Shown here piece after piece: positions 1 through 8,583 of a DNA stretch of 64,000 nucleotides. A program made the position numbers and the translations under genes. This DNA is from Lishizhenia tianjinensis (GTDB taxonomy: Bacteria > Bacteroidota > Bacteroidia > Flavobacteriales_D > Crocinitomicaceae). The notes beneath the pieces were generated by a model. The model ran no database searches. It had not been told where the DNA came from and saw only the letters and a list, made by a program, of their open reading frames with translations. How positions within the stretch are numbered: the stretch's first letter is position 1; each line of letters opens with the position of its first letter. Location of the stretch: positions 62,001-126,000 of the forward strand of contig CALQIX020000007.1 in assembly GCA_943330745.2 (NCBI GenBank), read 5' to 3'.

Positions 1-4
1 GCAT

Positions 5-12
5 TACTTTTG
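5..12 (+). promoter_or_regulatory. Bacteroidota -7 promoter box (TACTTTTG) for mgtE
   Basis: TACTTTTG matches the TAnnTTTG -7 element of Bacteroidota promoters. It ends 30 bases before the mgtE ATG, predicting a leader of about 28 nt. The -33 TTG would lie outside the window. Confidence 0.5.
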
Positions 13-42
13 TTATTTACATTCAAATCGTATAAGAAATAA

Positions 43-1395
43 ATGAGATTTACGCTAACCAAGGAGTTTATTGATGTGCTTCGACAAAAATATGTCGAAC
101 AAGACACTTCGTGGTTTCATGAAAATGTATTGGAACTTCATTACGCTGATATAGCTGAAATCCTAGATCAATTAACGAATGATGAAGCAAAATTCATTTA
201 TTTCCTTGTTGATGAAGATACACAGGCCGATATTCTTATGGAATTGGATGAGGATGTGCGAGATCGTTTTTTGGCATCTTTAACCACTAAAGAAATTGCA
301 GATCAATTAGAAAATCTTGATTCTGATGATGCGGCGGATATCTTAGGTGAATTATCCGATGAACAAATTCATGAAGTTATCTCTCAAATGGAGGATGATG
401 AGGCAGCTGAAGACATAGTTGATTTATTAAATTATGATGAGAATACAGCCGGTGGATTGATGCAAAAAGAGTTTATTCAAGCAAATATGAATTGGACAGT
501 GGATCGTGCAATTGTTGAGCTGCGAAGGCAAGCAGAAGATGTTGAGAAGGTTTACAATATTTATGTCGTTGATGAATTAAACAAACTGATTGGCTTGCTA
601 TCATTGAAAAGATTACTTTTTGCCAGTCCTAAAACTCAAATTTCAGAAATATTTCAATCTAAAAATATTATTTCGGTGAAGACGAGTGATCCCGACGAGG
701 AGGTGGCAAAAATCATGGAAAAATATGATTTAGTAGCAATTCCTGTTGTAGATTTTCAGAATAAATTAGTAGGCCGAATTACATTGGATGATGTCGTAAA
801 TCTAATTAAAGAAGAAGCGGACAAAGATTTTCAATTGGCATCAGGTATATCAGAACGAATTGAATTAAACGCGAGTGTTTGGAGAATATCCCGTGCCCGT
901 TTGCCTTGGTTATTGATTGGTATGGTTGGGGGAATTTTTAGTGCCCAAGTTATTTCTCAGTACGAAAATGGAATTACTTTGGTTCCGTCGTTAGCATTTT
1001 TTATTCCGCTTATTACTGCAACCGGCGGTAATGTAGGTGTTCAATCCTCAGCAATCGTTGTTCAGTCTTTGGCAAAAGGAAATGATCAAATTGGATCAAT
1101 TATGCAAAAGCTAATGAAGGAAGGATTAGTTGGGTTAATGAATGGAGCGCTTTTATCTGTTTTGATTTATGGAATTGCTTTTATTTTTGCTAGTTCAACA
1201 CTTGGATTTGTCGTAAGTATTTCCCTATTTGTTGTTGTGGTTTTTGCCGCGATAATTGGAACGTTAATTCCATTGATTTTACATAAAAACAATATCGATC
1301 CAGCGCTTGCAACCGGGCCTTTTATCACCACATTGAATGATGTTATCGGACTTTTTATTTATTTTACGGTTGGTATGTTGCTTTATCAAATTTAA
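43..1395 (+). CDS. mgtE: MgtE-type magnesium channel/transporter
   Basis: This 450-residue inner-membrane protein imports Mg2+ and has the full MgtE layout. An acidic N-terminal superhelical domain spans about residues 20-130, followed by two CBS domains (about 137-200 and 203-262) that sense cytoplasmic Mg2+. The membrane part starts near residue 285. The conserved pore segment PLITATGGNVGVQ lies near residue 322, and LNDVIG near 431 carries the pore aspartate (D433). Length is normal for the family. The ATG follows a TACTTTTG promoter box, and the next gene begins directly at its stop codon, so the two are probably co-transcribed. Confidence 0.95.
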   Translation: MRFTLTKEFIDVLRQKYVEQDTSWFHENVLELHYADIAEILDQLTNDEAKFIYFLVDEDTQADILMELDEDVRDRFLASLTTKEIADQLENLDSDDAADILGELSDEQIHEVISQMEDDEAAEDIVDLLNYDENTAGGLMQKEFIQANMNWTVDRAIVELRRQAEDVEKVYNIYVVDELNKLIGLLSLKRLLFASPKTQISEIFQSKNIISVKTSDPDEEVAKIMEKYDLVAIPVVDFQNKLVGRITLDDVVNLIKEEADKDFQLASGISERIELNASVWRISRARLPWLLIGMVGGIFSAQVISQYENGITLVPSLAFFIPLITATGGNVGVQSSAIVVQSLAKGNDQIGSIMQKLMKEGLVGLMNGALLSVLIYGIAFIFASSTLGFVVSISLFVVVVFAAIIGTLIPLILHKNNIDPALATGPFITTLNDVIGLFIYFTVGMLLYQI

Positions 1396-1398
1396 TTG

Positions 1399-2343
1399 GT
1401 GAAAAAAGTTGTTTTTATTGATACGGTTCATCCAATATTGGCTGAGCGTTTATCCAAATTAGGATATTTATGTGAAGACGCCACTTGTTATAATGATAAT
1501 GAAGTTAAGGAAACCATTAAAGATGCTTGTGGCCTGGTCATTCGCGCAAAATATAAATTAACAGAAGGTTTATTAAAATTGTGTAGTAATCTAAGATTTA
1601 TTGCTCGTTCTGGATCTGGACTTGAAAATATAGACTTAGATTATTGTAATCATAACAATATTGCTGTGTTCAATTCTCCCGAAGGTAATAGAAATGCTGT
1701 TGCAGAACATGCCTTGGGTATGATATTAAGTCTTTTTAATCGTTTGAATAAAGGGGATCAAGAGGTGCGAAAGGGTATTTGGAATAGAGAAGATAATCGT
1801 GGAATTGAATTAGACGGAAAAACGATTGGCATCATTGGATTCGGAAACAACGGAAGCGCCTTTGCAAAAAAACTGGAAGGATTTGATTGTAAGGTACTAG
1901 CCTACGACAAATACAATCAAAATTTTTCAAATCGAAATGTAATTAAAGCTTCGATGCAGGAAATTTTCGCACAAGCAGAAGTGTTGAGTTTTCATGTTCC
2001 ATTGACTCAGGAAACTGATCAACTTTTTGATAATCAGTATATAAATAAATTCCATCATCCATTTTTTTTGTTGAACTTATCGCGCGGCAAAATAGTTAAC
2101 ACAAAAGCATTAGTTGAAGGATTGAAAACAGGAAAAGTGAGAGGTGCCTGCTTGGATGTTTTGGAATATGAGCCAAGCGATTTCTCCTCATTTTTTACAA
2201 ACCAAGTTCCTGAAGAATTAAATTTTTTGTTAAGGCAAGAGAATGTATTATTTTCCCCTCATGTAGGTGGTTGGACAACAGAAAGTTATTACAAATTAAG
2301 TGAGGTATTGGCTAATAAAATTGAACAAACGTTTCATTCATGA
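1399..2343 (+). CDS. D-isomer-specific 2-hydroxyacid dehydrogenase (phosphoglycerate-dehydrogenase-like)
   Basis: This NAD-dependent dehydrogenase of about 315 residues has a Rossmann glycine motif, IGFGNNG, near residue 147. The catalytic triad of the family is visible as R230 (NLSRGK), E259 (EYEP) and H289 (FSPHVGG). It lacks the ACT and ASB regulatory domains of long SerA enzymes, so the substrate (3-phosphoglycerate or another 2-hydroxyacid) is uncertain. No ATG is available: TTG at 1396 abuts the mgtE stop and GTG at 1399 follows it. I prefer GTG. The stop overlaps the rlmH start by 4 bases (ATGA), implying translational coupling. Confidence 0.88.
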   Translation: MKKVVFIDTVHPILAERLSKLGYLCEDATCYNDNEVKETIKDACGLVIRAKYKLTEGLLKLCSNLRFIARSGSGLENIDLDYCNHNNIAVFNSPEGNRNAVAEHALGMILSLFNRLNKGDQEVRKGIWNREDNRGIELDGKTIGIIGFGNNGSAFAKKLEGFDCKVLAYDKYNQNFSNRNVIKASMQEIFAQAEVLSFHVPLTQETDQLFDNQYINKFHHPFFLLNLSRGKIVNTKALVEGLKTGKVRGACLDVLEYEPSDFSSFFTNQVPEELNFLLRQENVLFSPHVGGWTTESYYKLSEVLANKIEQTFHS

Positions 2344-2813
2344 AAATCAAATTTATTTGTGTTGGAAAAACGGTTGAATCCTTTTTAAAGGAGGGCGAGT
2401 TAAATTTCCAAAATAGATTAAAACATTACATCCCTTTTGAACGGATGGATCTACCAGATTTAAAAAACCTCAAAAATTTATCAACCGATCAAATCAAATT
2501 GGAGGAGGGAAAATTGATTTTGAAACAGTTGTCACCCCACCAAGAAATCATACTGCTAGATGAAAATGGCCATCAATTTTCTTCGGTTGATTTTGCCCAC
2601 TTTTTGGATAGTACATTTCTACGAAGCAGCAAAGATCTTGTATTTGTAATTGGAGGACCATATGGATTTTCTGAGGAAGTTTACGCGCGAGCAAACAATA
2701 AATTTAGTCTTTCAAAAATGACTTTTTCACATCAGATGGTTCGAATGATTTTTTTAGAACAATTGTATCGAGCCCTGACAATCCGCAAGGGAGAGCCCTA
2801 TCACCATAGCTGA
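2340..2813 (+). CDS. rlmH: 23S rRNA (pseudouridine1915-N3)-methyltransferase RlmH
   Basis: This SPOUT-family methyltransferase of 157 residues, normal for RlmH, methylates pseudouridine 1915 in helix 69 of 23S rRNA using SAM. The C-terminal half shows the family's trefoil-knot signature: VFVIGGPYGF, then the FSHQMVRMIFLEQLYRA segment and the terminal RKGEPYHH. It overlaps the preceding dehydrogenase gene by 4 bases and ends 4 bases before a convergent gene, so it closes the mgtE transcription unit. Confidence 0.95.
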   Translation: MKIKFICVGKTVESFLKEGELNFQNRLKHYIPFERMDLPDLKNLKNLSTDQIKLEEGKLILKQLSPHQEIILLDENGHQFSSVDFAHFLDSTFLRSSKDLVFVIGGPYGFSEEVYARANNKFSLSKMTFSHQMVRMIFLEQLYRALTIRKGEPYHHS

Positions 2814-2817
2814 TTTT

Positions 2818-4203
2818 CTATTCAGAAGGTTTTAAAAGCAATTCTTCTTCATCGCTTTCTTTTTGGGGTGTTATTGTTAGAATGAGTAAAAAGAAGGGCA
2901 AAAGAGGTGCTCTCAATCTTACTAATACACCAAAAATCATTGAGGTAAAACCGGTCATAAAGGCAAAAATTATTACAAAGTAAATTGCAAAAGTTAATAT
3001 ATCGGAATTTCTAATTTTTGAGATCTTTTTACCCAAATTTCTGAATAGAAAAATAAAGGTGAGGTAGACTAAAAATAGGCATTCAATACCGTTTATCAAT
3101 AGTCCTGGAGATAACGCCTCCCAAGGAAATGGCCTGTAAATTCCTGTAAAAATAGACAGAGGCATAGCCTTCAACAATCCAGTTGGAGTATAACTAACTT
3201 CGCCTAAATTATATTTTGCCCCTGTATATGTCTTATTGGTTTTGAAATCTTGCTGAGTAACCTCCGCCTCCTTGAGGTATTTTTGAGCTGTTTCACCAGA
3301 AAAATATACACCAATAAACCCAAATCCTAAAAGGATGATAATAGTTCGCGTTAGCCCCCGCATGAATTTATTGCTAAATACCCTGTTTGCAAATTGAACA
3401 TTGAAAGCAAAAATAAAAGGTACAGCAATTGCTGCAATCATAAATGATCGAATATTCAATAGAATCCATCCAAGAAATAGGATTACAAGTATATTCCAAA
3501 GTTTAATTTTTGATTTCCCAGTGAACAAATTATAAATTGTAGGAATTAGATAATACAAGCATACTACGATTAAAGTATCTTTTGAGACTCCTGTGCACCA
3601 AAAACTTAAAGAAGGGATAAATAGAAAATACAATGCAAGCTTTTTGTAATCATGAATACCAAAAGAAACAATAAAATCATACAACTTAAAGGATGCTAAT
3701 GATGTAATAAAGGCCGATAAAACCGTTGTTGCTAAGTAACCACTACCAGTTAATACATTAATAACCGAAAACAACTTACTAACAAAATATCCTTCTGGTT
3801 CACGTGCTATCCAGCCAGGAGGAAAGCCTGTTTCGGGTGTGAAATGATTGATGTACCCCTCATTGGTTGAGTAAGTCGACCATTCTTGTATATAATACTC
3901 AGGATATTTAAGCAAGAGGTTGGTGAGTACTCTGGAGGTATCAAAAAAAGCAACCGTGTCACCTCCGTGAATAAAAAAGATATAATAAAAAGCAAAAACG
4001 AATGAGAATCCTAGTTTAAAATACAAGTTTCTCATGAAATATTTGTAATGCTCTTTATGGGCGTTTTTGGTTTTAATCCAGCTTGAAATTATTATTATTA
4101 TGGTTAGCCATAATAACAACATCAAGATATCCAACCCCGTGAAAAAAGTTAGTTTATTGGTGTGATCATTATAAAGTACTATCGAAAAATCGATGTTTTT
4201 CAT
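2818..4203 (-). CDS. Polytopic inner-membrane protein next to polysaccharide genes, function unknown
   Basis: This 461-residue protein has roughly ten hydrophobic segments starting near residue 22, and a charged acidic tail (ESDEEELLLKPSE). I do not recognise a named family with certainty. Conserved-looking loop motifs are HGGDTVAFF near residue 80, PSLSFWCTGVSKDTL near 198 and YRPFPWE near 355. Such motifs occur in membrane proteins encoded beside glycosyltransferases, so an O-antigen-polymerase-like or GT-C-like role is an inference only. It is divergent from asnB, with about 96 bases between them. Confidence 0.75.
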   Translation of the reverse strand: MKNIDFSIVLYNDHTNKLTFFTGLDILMLLLWLTIIIIISSWIKTKNAHKEHYKYFMRNLYFKLGFSFVFAFYYIFFIHGGDTVAFFDTSRVLTNLLLKYPEYYIQEWSTYSTNEGYINHFTPETGFPPGWIAREPEGYFVSKLFSVINVLTGSGYLATTVLSAFITSLASFKLYDFIVSFGIHDYKKLALYFLFIPSLSFWCTGVSKDTLIVVCLYYLIPTIYNLFTGKSKIKLWNILVILFLGWILLNIRSFMIAAIAVPFIFAFNVQFANRVFSNKFMRGLTRTIIILLGFGFIGVYFSGETAQKYLKEAEVTQQDFKTNKTYTGAKYNLGEVSYTPTGLLKAMPLSIFTGIYRPFPWEALSPGLLINGIECLFLVYLTFIFLFRNLGKKISKIRNSDILTFAIYFVIIFAFMTGFTSMIFGVLVRLRAPLLPFFLLILTITPQKESDEEELLLKPSE

Positions 4204-4267
4204 GGCGTAAATTGTAAACGATTCAAAAATAGAGAAAATAAGTCTGCAATTGCATTCTTTTTCCTAC

Positions 4268-4275
4268 TACTTTTG
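4268..4275 (+). promoter_or_regulatory. -7 promoter box (TACTTTTG) for asnB
   Basis: TACTTTTG matches TAnnTTTG exactly and ends 24 bases before the asnB ATG. A TTG at 4250-4252 gives a spacer of 15 nt, shorter than the usual 17-23, so only the -7 box is called. Confidence 0.5.
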
Positions 4276-4299
4276 TGAAACCGACAACCTTAAACTACT

Positions 4300-6225
4300 A
4301 TGTGCGGAATTTCTGGTTTTATTGATTTTAAAAAAAAATCGGGCATTGATATATTACAATCAATGACAAATACTTTGTTTCATCGTGGACCTGATGGAAG
4401 TGGTTTTGAATTAATTGATCATTCAAACGCTCAGGTTGGTTTTGGTCACCGAAGGCTTTCAATCATTGATTTATCTGAACATGGTAAACAACCCATGCAA
4501 TTTGAGCATTTATGGATTTGTTTCAATGGAGAGGTGTATAATTATGCTGAAATAAAAAAAGAGCTTTTAGAGCTAGGACATTCCTTTTCAGGAAATTCTG
4601 ATACAGAGGTAATCATTCATAGTTTTGCCCAATGGGGAGAAAAATGCATAGATCGATTTATTGGAATGTTTGCTTTCGTGATTTATGATTCCCTAAAGGA
4701 AATAGTTTTTTGTGTAAGAGATCGTGCAGGTGTTAAACCATTTTTTTATTATTACCAAGATGGATTGTTTTTATTTTCATCTGAACTTAAATCGTTTCAT
4801 AAACATCCTCGATTTAAAAAGGAATTAAATAAGCGTTCCGTTGCTGCCTTTATGCAGTATGGAAATGTTCCAACGCCACATTGTATCTTTAGTAATTGTT
4901 TTAAACTCAAACCTGGCCATAGCATCACTTTTTCTTTGACGGAAAATAACATGGATGCAGCAATCAATCCAGATGGTCAAACTCAATATTGGAATGTGTA
5001 TGACGCATACAATAAACCAAAATTGACGATAGATTTTGAAACTGCCAAAAGGGAAACTGAAGACCTTTTGTCTTCCGCTTGTAATTATAGAATGGTTGCT
5101 GATGTTCCTGTTGGTGTGTTTTTGAGTGGTGGTTATGATAGCACTGCAGTTACTGCCTTGCTACAAAAAGACCGAACAGAAAAATTAAAAACATTCACTA
5201 TTTCGGTTCCAGATATTGGATTGAATGAAGCAGAATATGCTAGACAAACGGCAGATTTTCTGGGTACGGACCACACAGAAATTGAATGTACTCAAAAAGA
5301 TGCCTTGGATTTGATTTCCGATTTGCCTTATTACTACGACGAACCATTTGCTGACAGCAGTGCTATTCCAACTACCTTGGTAAGCATTATGGCCCGTAAA
5401 CAAGTCACAGTTGCGTTATCTGCTGATGCAGGCGATGAGGTTTTTGCTGGATATAATAGATACGATTACCTGATGAGGTATGGTAAAAAATTACAATCGA
5501 TTCCTGGGTTTGCTCGAAAAACCATGGCAGAATTAATGAATTTTGTGCCGGCTAATCGCATTCCTGTTTTAAAAAACAAGTATAATTTCCCAAATAGGTA
5601 TGAAAAGCTAAAATCTCTGCTTAGGGATCCATCTCCTGAGCAAATGATGTTGAGTTTGAGTCAACAATATACTCAAAATCAATTGACAGAATTATTGGAA
5701 TTTCACCCAGAAAACTTGATTACTGCTTATACATCAAAAGAATTAGGCAATGAATCATTTTCACCCCTTTCTTACATGATGGCAATTGATTATCAAACGT
5801 ATTTAGTAGATGATATTCTTCAAAAGGTAGATCGAGCAACGATGACAGCGAGTTTGGAGGGTAGAGAGCCCTTTCTAGATCACCGAGTTATTGAGTATGC
5901 TGCACAATTACCGGATGATTATAAATACCATAATGGAATTAAAAAGCACATTGTTCGAGAAATCGTTCATAACTATATCCCAAAGGAAAAAATGGATCGA
6001 CCAAAAATGGGCTTTGCTATTCCTCTTGCTGCTTGGATGAATAATGAATTGAAAGATATGGTAAATTCCTATGTCAATGAAAAATCGATCAAAGAGCAGG
6101 GCTTGTTCAATTGGGAAGCGGTCAATCGCTTAAAAACAGCGTTCTTTTCTGGAAAATCGGAATATGATTTTAAGTTGTGGTATTTATTGATGTTCCAAAT
6201 GTGGTATGAAAGATGGATGAAGTAA
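4300..6225 (+). CDS. asnB: Asparagine synthase (glutamine-hydrolysing) family amidotransferase
   Basis: The 641-residue protein has an N-terminal class II glutaminase domain with the nucleophile Cys2 directly after the start Met (MCGISGF), plus FNGEVYNY near residue 75 and SGNSDTEV near 97. The synthetase domain has the ATP-pyrophosphatase loop SGGYDST at 276-282 and LSADAGDEVFAGYNRY near 375. The family amidates aspartate or, in polysaccharide clusters, sugar carboxylates. The two glycosyltransferases immediately downstream (first overlap 13 bases) suggest a role in surface glycan synthesis rather than only asparagine supply; that is inference. Confidence 0.93.
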   Translation: MCGISGFIDFKKKSGIDILQSMTNTLFHRGPDGSGFELIDHSNAQVGFGHRRLSIIDLSEHGKQPMQFEHLWICFNGEVYNYAEIKKELLELGHSFSGNSDTEVIIHSFAQWGEKCIDRFIGMFAFVIYDSLKEIVFCVRDRAGVKPFFYYYQDGLFLFSSELKSFHKHPRFKKELNKRSVAAFMQYGNVPTPHCIFSNCFKLKPGHSITFSLTENNMDAAINPDGQTQYWNVYDAYNKPKLTIDFETAKRETEDLLSSACNYRMVADVPVGVFLSGGYDSTAVTALLQKDRTEKLKTFTISVPDIGLNEAEYARQTADFLGTDHTEIECTQKDALDLISDLPYYYDEPFADSSAIPTTLVSIMARKQVTVALSADAGDEVFAGYNRYDYLMRYGKKLQSIPGFARKTMAELMNFVPANRIPVLKNKYNFPNRYEKLKSLLRDPSPEQMMLSLSQQYTQNQLTELLEFHPENLITAYTSKELGNESFSPLSYMMAIDYQTYLVDDILQKVDRATMTASLEGREPFLDHRVIEYAAQLPDDYKYHNGIKKHIVREIVHNYIPKEKMDRPKMGFAIPLAAWMNNELKDMVNSYVNEKSIKEQGLFNWEAVNRLKTAFFSGKSEYDFKLWYLLMFQMWYERWMK

Positions 6226-7445
6226 AAAAGAATGTTCTATACATTTCTTATGACGGAATGACGGATCCTCTTGGTCAATCGCAGGTTCTTCCTTATATTT
6301 TTGGTCTTACAAAAAAAGGATATGTTTTTCATTTAATTAGTTTTGAAAAACCTGAAAAGTTTGAACAGCTCAAAGATCATATTCAACGACTGTGTGATGA
6401 AAACAATGTTAGTTGGCATCCTTTAACGTATACTAAAAAACCTCCGCTTCTCTCAACCTTGTATGATGTTTGGAGAATGAAGAAACTTGCGTTCAGCTTG
6501 CATAAAAAGCATTCTTTTGTTCTCTCTCATTGTAGAAGTTATTTGGCTGCATTGGTTGGATTAGAAATGAAAAGGAAAAAAGGGGTTAAATTTCTTTTTG
6601 ATATGCGCGGATTTTGGGCTGATGAACGAGTAGATGGGAAAATATGGTCGCTTTCCAATCCGATTTTCCGGACGGTATATAACTATTTCAAGCGTACAGA
6701 AAAGCAGTTTTTTCTTGAATCAGATCACGTTATTTCTTTAACGCACAAAGGCAAAAATGAAATTTGCTCCTGGTCTGGATTTGAAGGATTCACCGAAAAA
6801 ATCGAAGTAATACCATGTTGTGCAGATTTATCCAAATTTGATCCTAAACAAATTCATGATTCACAAAAACATGAGTTATCATCAAAATTGAAAATTGCTG
6901 ATAATCAGTTTGTGTTGGGATATGTCGGGTCAATTGGAACTTGGTATATGTTAGATGAAATGCTTCAAGCATTTGCTGCACTTTTAACTAAAAAGCCCGA
7001 TGCACTTTTTTTAATTGTTTCTGGTGATCATCCTGATTTTATTATGGAGCAAGCCGATAAGAATGGAGTTTCACGTTCGTCGATTCGAATTCAATCTGCC
7101 ACTCACAAGGATGTTGCAGCGTATATAAGTTTATTTCATGTTTCTATTTTCTTTATTCGTTCAACCTATTCCAAAAAAGCATCTTCACCCACAAAGCAAG
7201 GCGAATTAATGTCTATGGGGATCCCAATAATTTGCAATGCCGGAGTTGGTGATACGGACATGGTGATTGAAAACTACCAAGCTGGTATTGTTCTCAATGT
7301 TCTTACTAAAACCGTTTTCTCAGAAATTAATTGGGATACTATTGCGTTTAATCAATCCCTAGCGCAACAAGGTGCGGTTGAATTTTATGGATTAGAAACC
7401 GGTGTAAATAGGTATTTGAAGGTCTATGAAAAAATAGCTAATTAA
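6213..7445 (+). CDS. GT4-family glycosyltransferase (GT-B fold)
   Basis: This 410-residue predicted cytoplasmic glycosyltransferase transfers a nucleotide-activated sugar during glycan assembly. The N-terminal half has an acceptor-domain start with the SYDGMTDPLGQSQ loop. The C-terminal half carries the donor-binding signature: LGYVGSIGTWY near residue 232 and the phosphate-contacting SPTKQGELMSMGIP near 328. The start overlaps the asnB end by 13 bases and the next glycosyltransferase follows after 9 bases, so the three genes form one operon. Donor and acceptor cannot be read from the sequence. Confidence 0.88.
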   Translation: MDEVKKNVLYISYDGMTDPLGQSQVLPYIFGLTKKGYVFHLISFEKPEKFEQLKDHIQRLCDENNVSWHPLTYTKKPPLLSTLYDVWRMKKLAFSLHKKHSFVLSHCRSYLAALVGLEMKRKKGVKFLFDMRGFWADERVDGKIWSLSNPIFRTVYNYFKRTEKQFFLESDHVISLTHKGKNEICSWSGFEGFTEKIEVIPCCADLSKFDPKQIHDSQKHELSSKLKIADNQFVLGYVGSIGTWYMLDEMLQAFAALLTKKPDALFLIVSGDHPDFIMEQADKNGVSRSSIRIQSATHKDVAAYISLFHVSIFFIRSTYSKKASSPTKQGELMSMGIPIICNAGVGDTDMVIENYQAGIVLNVLTKTVFSEINWDTIAFNQSLAQQGAVEFYGLETGVNRYLKVYEKIAN

Positions 7446-7454
7446 TTTTCGTAC

Positions 7455-8531
7455 ATGCAGAAAAAACGAATATTCTTCATAGCTCCGTATCCCCATAATT
7501 CGGCTCCTTCACAGCGATTTCGTTTTGAACAGTATTTTTCTTTTTTGGAGAAGGAAGGTTTTGACGTTCGTCTGTTTCCTTTCTTAAATCAACCCACATG
7601 GAAAACCCTGTACAGTAAGGGAAAGGTAGGCTCAAAAATATTAGGGGTAGTTAAAAGTTTTTTCCAACGTTTTTCGCTCTTGTTAAAATTACACAAGGCT
7701 GATTATATTTTTATTCATCGCGAAGCATCACATTTAGGACCTCCAATTTTTGAATGGCTTATTGCAAAGGTATTTCGAAAAAAATACATCTATGATTTTG
7801 ATGATGCTATTTGGTTGCCAAATTACAGCGAAACGAATGCACGGTTTCATCGTTTGAAGGCTTATTGGAAGGTAAAATACTGTATGAAATGGGCTTATCA
7901 AATATCGGCAGGTAATCAGTTTTTAGCAGATTATGCTCGACAATATAATCCGAATGTGATAATTATTCCAACCACCATTGATACTGAAAATTATCATTCT
8001 GGAAATACAGATTATACACCTGAAAAATTAGTAATTGGATGGACAGGTACTCATACAACCATGAGGTATTTGGATGAATTGATCCCGGTTTTTGAATACT
8101 TGAATACGAAATACACGTATACCATACAAATTATTTCAAACGAAAAACCCGTATTTCATTTCCCAAATTTGGAATTTATCCCTTGGAAGAAAGAAACAGA
8201 AATTAAAGATTTATTGAATTTTTCAATTGGAATAATGCCTCTCGTCGAGGATCAATGGTCGGCTGGAAAATGTGGGTTTAAGGGATTGCAATACATGTCT
8301 TTAGGAATTCCGACTGTCATGTCCCCGATTGGGGTGAATACAGATATTGTGCAACATAATACAAACGGGTTAATTGCAAGTTCAAAAGAAGATTGGCAAT
8401 CAGCTTTAGAATTACTTTTATCGGATGAGGAACAACGCAGGCGATTAGGAAAAAGAGGGAAACAAACGATAGAATCTCGCTATTCGGTAAACGCTCAACG
8501 CGAGGTTTATTTATCATTATTTTCTGAATAA
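7455..8531 (+). CDS. Glycosyltransferase, GT4-like
   Basis: This 358-residue protein has a GT-B layout. The N-terminal segment begins RIFFIAPYPHN, an internal YDFDDAIW motif lies near residue 112, and the donor half has IGWTGTHTTMRY near 194. The motif AGKCGFKGLQYMSLGIP near 275 is the position of the family's phosphate-binding element. It is the last gene of the asnB-glycosyltransferase operon. DDAIW-containing glycosyltransferases of this type are common in Bacteroidota polysaccharide clusters. The sugar specificity is unknown. Confidence 0.85.
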   Translation: MQKKRIFFIAPYPHNSAPSQRFRFEQYFSFLEKEGFDVRLFPFLNQPTWKTLYSKGKVGSKILGVVKSFFQRFSLLLKLHKADYIFIHREASHLGPPIFEWLIAKVFRKKYIYDFDDAIWLPNYSETNARFHRLKAYWKVKYCMKWAYQISAGNQFLADYARQYNPNVIIIPTTIDTENYHSGNTDYTPEKLVIGWTGTHTTMRYLDELIPVFEYLNTKYTYTIQIISNEKPVFHFPNLEFIPWKKETEIKDLLNFSIGIMPLVEDQWSAGKCGFKGLQYMSLGIPTVMSPIGVNTDIVQHNTNGLIASSKEDWQSALELLLSDEEQRRRLGKRGKQTIESRYSVNAQREVYLSLFSE

Positions 8532-8583
8532 AATTAAATAATCTAAATCATTTTTTATACTTTAGCTACTTAAACTATAAACT

